Part shown: positions 1 through 6,070 of the stretch, piece after piece
Layout of the letters: every line of letters begins with the position of its first letter
Numbering within the stretch: the first letter of the stretch is position 1
Assembly: GCA_031283905.1 (NCBI GenBank)
Contig: JAITAW010000070.1
Span: 1-6,070 of the forward strand
Direction of reading: 5' to 3'
Length of the DNA: 6,070 bases
DNA from: Treponema sp.
GTDB taxonomy: Bacteria > Spirochaetota > Spirochaetia > Treponematales > Breznakiellaceae
Notes under the pieces: model-generated
The model's database searches: none
What the model saw: the letters and a program-made list of their open reading frames with translations, nothing else
What the model was told of the DNA's origin: nothing
Position numbers and translations under genes: made by a program

Positions 1-2238
1 TTTAAGATTAAGAAGGCCGTCAGCGTAAAGAATCCGGTGGTTGCCGTTGTTCAGTACCTTGAGGAAACCGAATATGAAACGCCGGAAGTAAAAGCGCTTA
101 CGCGGGCGCTTCTTTCTGAAATGAAGCAAATTTCCGAAAATAACCCGCTTTTTTCCGAAGAGATGCGACTTAACATGATAAACATCGATCAGCCGGGGAA
201 AATAGCGGATTTTATCGCCAGCATCCTCAACATCGAAAAGGCGGATCAGCAGAAGGTGCTTGAGCAGATCAATGTACGCAAGCGCATGGAACAAGTACTG
301 ATGTTCATCAAAAAAGAACAGGAGCTTTTCCGCATACAGAAACGCATAACGAACGAAATCAACGACAGACTCAACAAGTCCCAGCGCGAGTATTTTTTGA
401 GGGAAGAATTAAAAGCGATCAAGACGGAACTGGGTATGGCCGCGGACGCGAAGACGTCGGATTATCAACGGTTTAAGGAAAAGTTTGACGCATTCCATTT
501 TGAAGGCGAAATAAAAGAATCGGTCGAACAGGAGCTTGAAAAATTCGCCGTCATGGAAGCGCAGTCGCCTGAATACGTGGTGTCCAGAAACTATCTCGAC
601 ATGATAGCCAGCCTTCCGTGGGAAGACCCCGCGCCCGAGCGGATCGATCTCGCCTATGCGCGAAAGACGCTCGAAAACGATCACTACGGGCTTAAAGACG
701 TGAAAAATCGCATTATCGAGTACCTTGCGGTGAGGAAGCTGAGAAACAGCCGCGCGAATATCCGGCGGGATGCGCGGCAGACGAACGGGACCGCGGTGAA
801 CAACCATGAAGACAGAACGCCGCCAGGCTCGATCATCTGCCTGGCGGGTCCGCCTGGCGTTGGAAAGACCTCGGTGGGCAGGTCTGTTGCCCGCGCTCTC
901 AACAAGAAATTTTTTAGATTTTCCGTGGGCGGTATGAGGGACGAGGCTGAAATCAAAGGACACCGGCGCACCTATATCGGCGCTATGCCCGGCAAGATCA
1001 TTCAGGGGATAAAAATCACCAAAACGAGAGATCCCGTGTTTATGATTGACGAGATCGACAAAATGGCGGTGAGTTATCACGGCGATCCGGCGAGCGCCCT
1101 CCTTGAGGCGCTCGATCCCGAACAAAACAACAGCTTCCGCGATCATTACCTTGATTTGCCTTTTGACATTTCCCGCATATTTTTCATTGTTACGGCGAAT
1201 ACGCTGGATACCATTCCTCCGGCATTGCTTGACCGCATGGAGGTCATTGAACTGCCGGGCTATATCAGCGCTGAAAAACTGGAGATAGCAAAGCATTATC
1301 TGGTACCGAAAAGCCTTGAAAAAAACGGGCTGCAGAGGCGTCAGGTGAAGTACTCCAAAGACTCATTGCTGCACATCGCGAATTGTTATGCCAGAGAAGC
1401 GGGCGTACGGAATTTTGAGAAAAATTTAGATAAGATACATAGAAAGCTGGCGAAGGAAATCGTAGAAGTCGAAGAAGAACGGGGATGGGACGGAGAGTCC
1501 GCGGAGCATGGGAAAGAGGGCGGCGAAGCGCCGGCAGGCGGCGCGAGCAACGCGAGCGGCGCAAAAAAGAAAGCTTCCGTAACCGCTCCCGCCAACGCTC
1601 AATTTTCCCCGTCCGTTTTTACCGTAGATAAACCCCTCATTGAAAAATACCTTGGAAAACCCCTGTTTCCCGAAGGCGAGATTAAGAAGGCGAATAGGCC
1701 CGGCATGTCGGTTGGGCTTGCGTGGACGAGCATGGGCGGCGACACGCTGGTGATTGAGGCGATCTCGGTGAAGGCGAAGGGCGGATTTACCCTTACCGGC
1801 AACATGGGCGACACCATGAAGGAATCAGCGGCCATCGCCCTGACCGTAGCCCAGAAAATCGGCATTGAACAGTACGGAGTCAACGCCTCATGGTTTGAGG
1901 AAAACCGCATCCATCTGCACATTCCCGCCGGAGCAACGCCGAAAGACGGACCGTCCGCGGGCGTTACTATGGCGGTTGCGCTCTGCTCGCTCTTCTGCAA
2001 CCGCGTCATCACGGACAAACTCGTTATGACCGGTGAATTAAGCCTCACCGGGCGGGTGCTTCCCATAGGCGGTCTGAAAGAGAAAACCATCGCCGCCGCG
2101 CGCAACAAGGCGCGGTACGTCATTATCCCCAAACAGAATGTACGCGATCTCGATGACATTCCCGGCATCGTGAAGAAAGGGCTTGAGTTTTATCCGGTTG
2201 AGTTTTTTGAAGAGGCGCTGCGTCTGGCGCTGCCGTAA
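1..2238 (+). CDS. lon: ATP-dependent protease Lon (LonA type), 5' end cut off by the window
   Basis: Lon is a cytoplasmic ring-shaped AAA+ serine protease that degrades misfolded and regulatory proteins. The frame is open from base 1, so the GTG at 37 is internal and the true start lies upstream; roughly the first 100 or more residues of the N-terminal substrate-binding domain are missing. Counting codons from base 1, the order is: rest of the N-domain and long helical hinge (to about 235), Walker A GPPGVGKT at 283-290 (847-870), Walker B with D350-E351 (1036-1059), arginine-finger region LLDRMEV, sensor-2 REAGVRN, then the protease domain. The catalytic dyad is Ser652 in PKDGPSAG (1954-1956) and Lys695, the second lysine of GGLKEK (2083-2085), spaced 43 residues apart as in E. 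coli Lon. The gene ends with TAA at 2236. It carries two insertions relative to E. coli Lon: about 23 residues before Walker A, and a long linker before the protease domain. It appears functional. Confidence 0.97.
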   Translation, partial: FKIKKAVSVKNPVVAVVQYLEETEYETPEVKALTRALLSEMKQISENNPLFSEEMRLNMINIDQPGKIADFIASILNIEKADQQKVLEQINVRKRMEQVLMFIKKEQELFRIQKRITNEINDRLNKSQREYFLREELKAIKTELGMAADAKTSDYQRFKEKFDAFHFEGEIKESVEQELEKFAVMEAQSPEYVVSRNYLDMIASLPWEDPAPERIDLAYARKTLENDHYGLKDVKNRIIEYLAVRKLRNSRANIRRDARQTNGTAVNNHEDRTPPGSIICLAGPPGVGKTSVGRSVARALNKKFFRFSVGGMRDEAEIKGHRRTYIGAMPGKIIQGIKITKTRDPVFMIDEIDKMAVSYHGDPASALLEALDPEQNNSFRDHYLDLPFDISRIFFIVTANTLDTIPPALLDRMEVIELPGYISAEKLEIAKHYLVPKSLEKNGLQRRQVKYSKDSLLHIANCYAREAGVRNFEKNLDKIHRKLAKEIVEVEEERGWDGESAEHGKEGGEAPAGGASNASGAKKKASVTAPANAQFSPSVFTVDKPLIEKYLGKPLFPEGEIKKANRPGMSVGLAWTSMGGDTLVIEAISVKAKGGFTLTGNMGDTMKESAAIALTVAQKIGIEQYGVNASWFEENRIHLHIPAGATPKDGPSAGVTMAVALCSLFCNRVITDKLVMTGELSLTGRVLPIGGLKEKTIAAARNKARYVIIPKQNVRDLDDIPGIVKKGLEFYPVEFFEEALRLALP

Positions 2239-2247
2239 CGCAGGCGG

Positions 2248-2455
2248 GCATTCTATTCCGGGCTTGCGGTTGTTGATGCGCTGAAAAAACACCTGCCGCC
2301 ATATTATTTGGCTTGGCTCGGATAAGGGCGTGGATGCGTCCATTGCCAAAAGGCGGCGATGGCAGAGTACTTTTCGGCGTTCCTTCTGGCACATGAGGCG
2401 GTATGCATCCCTTCAAAATGTTTTGGATATTTTCAAATCTATCATAGACAGATAG
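2248..2455 (+). pseudogene. Possible short gene remnant downstream of lon, one frame change
   Basis: Immediately after lon the plus strand reads as protein-like text, AFYSGLAVVDALKKHLPPYY, in the same frame as lon until a TAA at 2323. The next frame then continues plausibly from about 2321 (DKGVDASIAKRRRWQ, later ASLQNVLDIFKSIIDR) to a TAG at 2453-2455. One extra base near 2317-2321 would explain the split. No ribosome binding site or convincing start is visible, and I recognise no family. It could be the tail of a decayed gene or chance open sequence. It converges on the minus-strand remnant that ends at 2495. The 2239-2494 gap holds nothing else that I can support, and no clear rho-independent terminator for lon. 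Confidence 0.25.
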
Positions 2456-2494
2456 ACCGGATCGCATTTCTCTATTTTTTATTCGCAGTGAGGT

Positions 2495-3021
2495 TTAATA
2501 CCCCGCCGCAAACTCGTTTGCGCGCTCTGCGGCGGGGAGGTTCATCGAGAACGTATAATCGACATTACCGGCTTTGAGTACTTCGATATTTCCATGAAGG
2601 CAAAGCTAAAGCCGTTGTCGGTCCCCGCAAGGGCGCAGATCTCCACGGGATCAACGATCTCAAAGGGAACCATCCCGCCATGCCGAACGCCGTAGGCAAT
2701 AAGCAGCATCCGCCGCAACAGGCTCTCCCCGCCGATGCGGGTGGCGTTTTCCCGGCATTTCTTTAGAATTACCGCGATATTGTCCTGCCCGGCAATGTAC
2801 CGTGTTTCTCGGGCGATAAACAGCACCTTTGGCTTCTGGAGAAAGCCGTCATCCGCGAAATAACTGTCCCCCGGACAGGGTTTGCCCGCCATACCACCGT
2901 ACTCTTGGCGGTTTCCCGTTTCCAGTCCTCCAGCAGGGCGGTAAGTCGTGAGCGTTGAGGCCGATCGTCCAGGGGAAAGGCGGTTCAGGGTTGTCGCCAT
3001 GCGCCGAGTTGAAACGTCCAA
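2495..3021 (-). pseudogene. Decayed gene of unknown function, coding text spread over three frames
   Basis: The longest single frame (3051 to 2542, TTG start, 169 codons) is only the middle of the original gene. Its convincing part runs from about 2885 to 2580 (GDSYFADDGFLQKPKVLFIA, then GGESLLRRMLLIAYGVRHGG and FSFAFMEISKYS). Upstream, the better text is one frame away at about 2950-2890 (LTALLEDWKRETAKSTVVW). Downstream, it moves to the third frame at about 2570-2495 (AGNVDYTFSMNLPAAERANE), ending at TAA 2497-2495. The last two junctions each fit loss of one base. A TTG at 3021 behind CGGAG is a possible start, but the 5' end is unclear. The pattern of a KVLFIARE strand followed later by FAFMEISK faintly recalls uracil-DNA-glycosylase-superfamily proteins; this is a weak guess. 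It is the last gene of the minus-strand cluster and is almost certainly non-functional as read. Confidence 0.6.
2501..2537. repeat. GC-rich inverted repeat with a nested hairpin
   Basis: A perfect 10-bp stem, CCCCGCCGCA (2501-2510) and TGCGGCGGGG (2528-2537), encloses 17 bases. A competing stem, CGCAAAC/GTTTGCG, lies at 2507-2522. It sits between the converging lon-side and minus-strand sequences. No uninterrupted T run follows on either strand, so it is not a standard rho-independent terminator. It also lies inside the last codons of the minus-strand remnant, where Ala- and Gly-rich codons could produce it by chance. Confidence 0.5.
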
Positions 3022-3025
3022 CACA

Positions 3026-3370
3026 CTATCTCCGCCATACCGGCATACCAAGCGCGTTAGTAAAAATTATACTTTTTATCACTCCCAGCAATATCCCGTA
3101 CGCCGCCGCCCAAAGAACGGTACCGAATAGTAACCCTTGTAAGGCGAAACTTTTAAGCAGGCAGGGCAGGGAAAAAGCTATTATTTCAAAGTTTGGCTTT
3201 ACTACGGTAATCAGGAACCGCAGACCGTTAAAAATGGTCCGAGCCAAAAGCGCCAGGCTGAGGATTAACAGAATAAGCAGCGCCTGATTTTGAAGGTAAC
3301 CGGTAAGCGCCGCGCACAAAACAGTCAATACCAGCGTCAGGGAATTAAGCGTCGCCGGTTTTTGCGGCAC
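3026..3370 (-). CDS. Small hydrophobic membrane protein, unknown family
   Basis: This 114-residue frame is dominated by hydrophobic stretches: about residues 8-27 (LTLVLTVLCAALTGYL), 29-47 (ALLILLILSLALLARTIF) and 72-104 (a long Leu/Gly/Ile-rich stretch around GLLFGTVLWAAAYGILLGVI), separated by a short polar region containing KPNFE. That suggests three or four membrane segments in the inner membrane. I do not recognise a family. The GTG start at 3370 has no ribosome binding site. In the neighbouring frame, a basic stretch VELCRKNRRRL (3378-3346) runs directly up to the first membrane helix, which would fit a positive-inside N terminus if one base had been lost near 3346-3349. The start is therefore doubtful and the gene may be frameshifted. 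Its end overlaps the longest frame of the next minus-strand remnant. Confidence 0.5.
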   Translation of the reverse strand: MPQKPATLNSLTLVLTVLCAALTGYLQNQALLILLILSLALLARTIFNGLRFLITVVKPNFEIIAFSLPCLLKSFALQGLLFGTVLWAAAYGILLGVIKSIIFTNALGMPVWRR

Positions 3371-3464
3371 AGTTCCACAAGGTATGTTTTGGAGTAGGAT
3401 TACCCGGCTTTGGAGGCAATGTCCAAGGCGGTATCGGTTATGGAGCGGAGAAACGGCGCGGCGC

Positions 3465-4013
3465 TTATGGCGTCCTCCCCCGGCAAATTGTCCGCTTAAT
3501 TAGCATAGTACATTCTTTTTGCAGGCGTATCATCCAGCCCATATCAAATTCATCCCGAATTTCAATAGGCAGCCCGATCCGTTTCCTTGAATCTTTTCCA
3601 ATCCATTGTACGGCGGCGACGGTAAGGTAAGGCAGCAGATCCCGCAGGTTATCGCTTCCACAGGACGTGGAAACTTCCACCCGCCAGACCTCTTCCCCGT
3701 TGCCACGCGCCGCTATGGTTAAGCCGCATACATAATGGACAGCCAATTTCGTATGTATCAAAAAGCCGATTTCTCTTGTTTCCTGCCGCGTCAGGCTTGT
3801 TACGCCGTAATCTACGATAATCTCAAAAGCCGGAGCGTTTTCGTTTGCGGCGTAACCATTGGCGGCCAGAACCTTTTCAATATTTTGCGCCGCTTCCCTG
3901 AACAGCAGCCGGTTGCCGTCGGCATTTGTCAACGGCTTTAAAACATAGGTTTTCTGATAACCGGCATCGGAACCAAAGGATTGCAAAGCAATGTAAAGAT
4001 TACGGGTTTTCAT
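3465..4013 (-). CDS. DUF4136-like hypothetical protein, probably frameshifted at its 3' end
   Basis: The start is firm: ATG at 4013-4011 with AAGGAG eight bases upstream. The 182-residue product has a helix-strand pattern (FREAAQNIEKVLAANGYAAN followed by FEIIVDYGV) and a later EEVWRVEVSTSCGSDNLRDL followed by LLPYLTVAAVQWIGKDS. This arrangement resembles the DUF4136 type of small envelope or lipoprotein domain, whose role is unknown. Unlike typical members, no signal peptide or lipobox is visible, so it may be cytoplasmic or the resemblance may be superficial. The last ten residues (RTICRGRTP region) look unnatural. One frame away, from 3495 to a TAA at 3402-3400, runs NLPGEDAISAAPFLRSITD and more, a credible C terminus. 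Loss of one base near 3496-3500 would explain this, and the original product would be about 205 residues. It follows the coiled-coil gene by 15 bases, probably as an operon. Confidence 0.6.
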   Translation of the reverse strand: MKTRNLYIALQSFGSDAGYQKTYVLKPLTNADGNRLLFREAAQNIEKVLAANGYAANENAPAFEIIVDYGVTSLTRQETREIGFLIHTKLAVHYVCGLTIAARGNGEEVWRVEVSTSCGSDNLRDLLPYLTVAAVQWIGKDSRKRIGLPIEIRDEFDMGWMIRLQKECTMLIKRTICRGRTP

Positions 4014-4021
4014 AATGGCGG

Positions 4022-4027
4022 CTCCTT
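4022..4027 (-). promoter_or_regulatory. Ribosome binding site of the DUF4136-like gene
   Basis: On the minus strand AAGGAG lies eight bases before the ATG at 4013. It begins two bases after the inferred ancestral TAA of the upstream coiled-coil gene (4031-4029), a spacing typical of translationally close operon genes. Confidence 0.8.
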
Positions 4028-4028
4028 A

Positions 4029-5132
4029 TTAAGAACTCAAATTAATTATTTGACTAATTATAGCGTCCGCTTCTGTAACCTGTTCTTCAAACCGCTTTTT
4101 CGCAGCTGTAGTCTGAGCCAATTTTTTCCTCCGCGTCTTTCTTGTTTTTTTCACGATTTGCAAAATCTGCCTGAGCGTCTTCTATTTGTTTCTGAATAAT
4201 ATTGACTAAATCAGTTTCAAAAAGTTTGCGGAAGGAATTTACGAATTCTTCAACTCGGCTGTTAAGCGGTTCAAGAGATGATTTTAACGCATCAATTGAA
4301 GGTAATGCTTTTTCAACATTAACGATAGCATCTTCTTTTGTTTTTGTAGACCAAGCCAGTTTTTTGAAAATATTTGTTGCGTCTAAAACCCAAAAACCAG
4401 CGCCTAAAAGCGCAGTACCAACAATTTTCGAAAAGACTCCATTAAACATCCATTTAGTATTAACGAGATATTTAGAATCTACAAACATATCGTCCATTGA
4501 GAGTTCGTTAAATTTTTCTAACTCTCTGTTACAAGCAATGATATAATCATCTGACTTTTCATCATCTCCATCGGAAAACCGCGTGATAATTTCCTCTAAG
4601 TCAGAGAAGGTTTCGTCTTTTTTTGTCTTTAACTCTGTTTTTATAGCACGGTATAGATGTTCATATTCATCCTTAAAGCTCTGTACCGCGTCCTGTAACT
4701 GAGCGTCAACCCTGGGTTTTGCCGCTTCACCTGTTTCTGCCGAATTAATACTTTGTTTTATCGTGAAAATTACACTATTTCGTTTTTTTTCAAAGCTGCG
4801 TCCGGCGTCTCTGATTTTACGGTTTACAAATTCCTGCAAGTCATTATCCAGTTTCGCAATATTCCGGTTGATTTTCCGCTTTACTCGCTCACAATCGTGT
4901 TGTTTCTCTTACAATTCTTCAGGGTTAAGAGAAAGCATTTTTATCTTTTCCGTAAGTTCTTGTATTGTCTTGTCCAGATCAAGGCGCTTTTTGTTTATCG
5001 TTGCCTTGATCTCATTAATCGATTTCGTAACAAATATCTCTATTTTCTCTTTTTTAAGAAGATTATCTATTTCACTTTCACTCTTTAGGTTATGCAGAAG
5101 GCTTTTTTTAAGGTATTACGCAATTGACCCAT
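4029..5132 (-). pseudogene. Broken A+T-rich coiled-coil membrane-associated protein gene (dynamin-like helical region?)
   Basis: Read through its lesions, this region encodes a protein of about 367 residues. The proposed start is ATG 5132-5130, with GGAGG nine bases upstream. The text MGQLRNTLKK leaves frame at a 7-A tract (5103-5109) and, with one more A, continues as SLLHNLKSESEIDNLL. An in-frame TAA interrupts it at 4911-4909. A 250-codon stretch remains open from 4839 (TTG) to 4087. A second A-tract of six (4122-4127) shifts frame; with one fewer A the protein would end KRFEEQVTEADAIISQI... at TAA 4031-4029. The protein is Lys/Glu-rich and helical, with one hydrophobic segment (MFNGVFSKIVGTALLGAGFW, near 4440-4380). 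This resembles the stalk and membrane part of bacterial dynamin-like proteins, but there is no GTPase domain or P-loop. Alternatively the body frame once continued upstream through the TAA at 5118-5116 (MEAETDGSIA). G+C is about one third, far below its neighbours. Confidence 0.7.
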
Positions 5133-5141
5133 CGGTTTCTG

Positions 5142-5146
5142 CCTCC
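5142..5146 (-). promoter_or_regulatory. Ribosome binding site that suggests the start of the coiled-coil gene
   Basis: On the minus strand GGAGG lies nine bases before ATG 5132. This strong site is the main reason for choosing that start over the ATG at 5148-5146, which overlaps it and reaches a stop after ten codons. Confidence 0.55.
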
Positions 5147-5157
5147 ATATATGAAAA

Positions 5158-5191
5158 TAACCGGTGAAACATCGGATGTTCCCGCCGGTTA
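5158..5191. repeat. Two-part inverted repeat in the divergent intergenic region
   Basis: An outer 7-bp stem, TAACCGG (5158-5164) and CCGGTTA (5185-5191), encloses an inner AACAT/ATGTT stem (5168-5172 and 5176-5180) around CGG. The internal loops are TGA and CCCG... on the two sides. It lies between the start of the minus-strand genes and the gpmI promoter. On the minus strand it is followed by TTATTTTC, a weak T-rich tail, so it could be an operator, a leader hairpin or an attenuator-like terminator upstream of the decayed operon. Confidence 0.5.
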
Positions 5192-5296
5192 AACGGTATA
5201 TCACGAATAAGAAAGCGGGGCTATGCCCTGTGAGCAATTCCGGCGGACGCCGCGCTTGTGGGCGGAAAACCTCTTCCCTAAACCAGCCTTTTCTAC

Positions 5297-5302
5297 TATA
5301 CT
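5297..5302 (+). promoter_or_regulatory. Putative -10 element of the gpmI promoter
   Basis: TATACT fits a sigma-70 -10 box, 37 bases before the gpmI start. A matching -35 box is weak: TTCCCT at 5274-5279 has the right 17-base spacing but few consensus bases. Downstream, TTGCAATTTGCAA (5316-5328) repeats the palindrome TTGCAA twice and ends in the ribosome binding site. Confidence 0.4.
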
Positions 5303-5326
5303 TATCCTACATTAATTGCAATTTGC

Positions 5327-5333
5327 AAAGGAG
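5327..5333 (+). promoter_or_regulatory. Ribosome binding site of gpmI
   Basis: AAAGGAG lies six bases before the ATG at 5340 and fixes the start of gpmI. Confidence 0.8.
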
Positions 5334-5339
5334 CGAGTT

Positions 5340-6070
5340 ATGGAAGTATTGAAGAAAAATCCCGCATGGAAAGGACGGAAGGGTCCCGTTATCCTCGTGA
5401 TCATGGACGGCGTGGGATACGGCAAATATAAGGAAGGCGACGCGGTTGCGGACGCCAAAATGGATCATCTGAACGCGGTAAAGGCGAAGGCGCCAAACAC
5501 CCGCTTAAAGGCGCACGGAAAAGCCGTGGGGCTTCCTTCGGACGATGATATGGGCAACAGTGAAGTCGGGCATAACGCTATGGGTTGCGGGCGCGTCTTC
5601 AACCAAGGCGCGGCATTGGTGTCCGCTTCCATACAGACCGGCGCCATGTTTCAAGGAAAAGCGTGGAAAGAAATTACCGCCGCCGCGCGGCCGGGCGGCA
5701 GCGGCGCTCAAAGGATACCCGCGCTTCATTTTATCGGGCTTTTTTCTGACGGCAATGTACACAGCCACCTCGATCACCTCAAGGCTATGATCGTGCAGGC
5801 GAAAAAAGACGGCGTTAAAAAAGCGCGGGTTCACGCACTTTTTGACGGACGCGATGTAGGTGAAACGAGCGCTCTTGACTATATTGATCCGTTTGAAGCG
5901 TTCTTGAAAGAGGTGAGCGCCGATGGATTTGACGCGAAAATCGCTTCCGGCGGCGGACGCATGTGGATCACGATGGATAGGTACGGCGCGGATTGGAATA
6001 TGGTTCGCCGCGGCTGGGAAACCCATGTTCACGGCGCGGCGCGTCAGTTCAGGAGCGCGAGGGAGGCTGT
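5340..6070 (+). CDS. gpmI: 2,3-bisphosphoglycerate-independent phosphoglycerate mutase, 3' end cut off by the window
   Basis: This glycolytic enzyme interconverts 3- and 2-phosphoglycerate in the cytoplasm through a phosphoserine intermediate, with two divalent metal ions (usually Mn). The first 243 residues are present, about half of the usual 510-560. Visible are the metal-binding Asp23 in ILVIMDGVGYG, catalytic Ser74 in DDMGNSEVGHN (5559-5561), His141 in SDGNVHSH, the DGRD motif at 169-172 and Arg207 in GGGRMWITMDRYGADW. These lie in the split phosphatase domain and the inserted transferase domain. The GGGRM..TMDRY..DW stretch, together with AHGKAVGLPSDDDMGNSEVG, matches the plant and trypanosomatid class of the enzyme better than the Bacillus class. 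The frame has no lesions. The start is set by AAAGGAG six bases upstream. The gene is divergent from the decayed minus-strand operon. Confidence 0.96.
   Translation, partial: MEVLKKNPAWKGRKGPVILVIMDGVGYGKYKEGDAVADAKMDHLNAVKAKAPNTRLKAHGKAVGLPSDDDMGNSEVGHNAMGCGRVFNQGAALVSASIQTGAMFQGKAWKEITAAARPGGSGAQRIPALHFIGLFSDGNVHSHLDHLKAMIVQAKKDGVKKARVHALFDGRDVGETSALDYIDPFEAFLKEVSADGFDAKIASGGGRMWITMDRYGADWNMVRRGWETHVHGAARQFRSAREA

Noticed and set aside
409..2467. Several long open frames on the minus strand opposite lon
   Set aside because: They lie opposite a complete, motif-bearing lon frame, are rich in Arg/Pro/Ser/His, and show no family features; they are shadows of lon codon use.
3391..3510. Glycine-rich plus-strand text (GVGLPGFGGNVQGGIGYGAE)
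   Set aside because: No start or ribosome binding site; it is the antisense of the credible minus-strand C terminus ending at 3400.
4909..4911. Stop-codon reassignment (TAA read as an amino acid)
   Set aside because: Lon ends naturally at TAA and has no internal TAA; the neighbouring frameshifts make gene decay the simpler explanation.
4753..5167. Plus-strand open frames opposite the coiled-coil gene, Phe/Leu/Ser-rich
   Set aside because: Their Phe/Leu/Ser richness is the antisense of Lys/Glu-rich coding; no ribosome binding site.
4029..5220. A functional bacterial dynamin
   Set aside because: No P-loop or other GTPase motif in any minus-strand frame here; only helical, coiled-coil and hydrophobic parts are visible.
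2239..5339. Insertion sequence, CRISPR array, tRNA or toxin-antitoxin module explaining the variable region
   Set aside because: No transposase motifs, paired terminal repeats, regularly spaced repeats, cloverleaf sequence or recognisable toxin/antitoxin pair were seen.
5164..5352. A 62-codon plus-strand frame running into gpmI
   Set aside because: It spans the promoter and ribosome binding site of gpmI, overlaps its start and has no protein-like features.

Overview
The window looks like part of a bacterial chromosome with two intact housekeeping genes at its ends and a strip of eroding genes between them. At the left is the 3' three quarters of lon (1-2238, plus strand). At the right is the 5' half of gpmI (5340-6070, plus strand, running off the edge). 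The Lon linkers, the plant-like class of phosphoglycerate mutase and the mid-50% G+C coding of both genes suggest a spirochaete of the Treponema group, perhaps a gut or symbiotic lineage. That placement is an impression from protein style, not a search result.

Region by region: 1-2238 is lon. 2248-2455 holds a possible short plus-strand gene remnant with one frame change. 2495-3021 (minus) is a decayed gene whose protein-like text moves between three frames. 3026-3370 (minus) is a small hydrophobic membrane protein, possibly with a damaged start. 3465-4013 (minus) is a DUF4136-like gene that appears to have lost its last ~30 codons to a frameshift. 4029-5132 (minus) is an A+T-rich coiled-coil gene with one central hydrophobic segment, broken by an internal TAA and by frameshifts in two A-tracts. 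5133-5339 is a divergent intergenic region with an inverted repeat, the leader of the minus-strand genes and the promoter and ribosome binding site of gpmI.

The four minus-strand genes are co-oriented and tightly spaced (15 bases between the first two), so they probably formed an operon divergent from gpmI and convergent with lon. Three of the four, and probably the fourth, show frame damage, while lon and gpmI are clean over about 2.9 kb. This points to pseudogenisation of a dispensable operon rather than random sequence error, although homopolymer errors cannot be excluded for the A-tract sites. No mobile element, CRISPR array, tRNA or rRNA was seen. I found no convincing new multi-gene system; the most notable signal is the concentrated decay itself.
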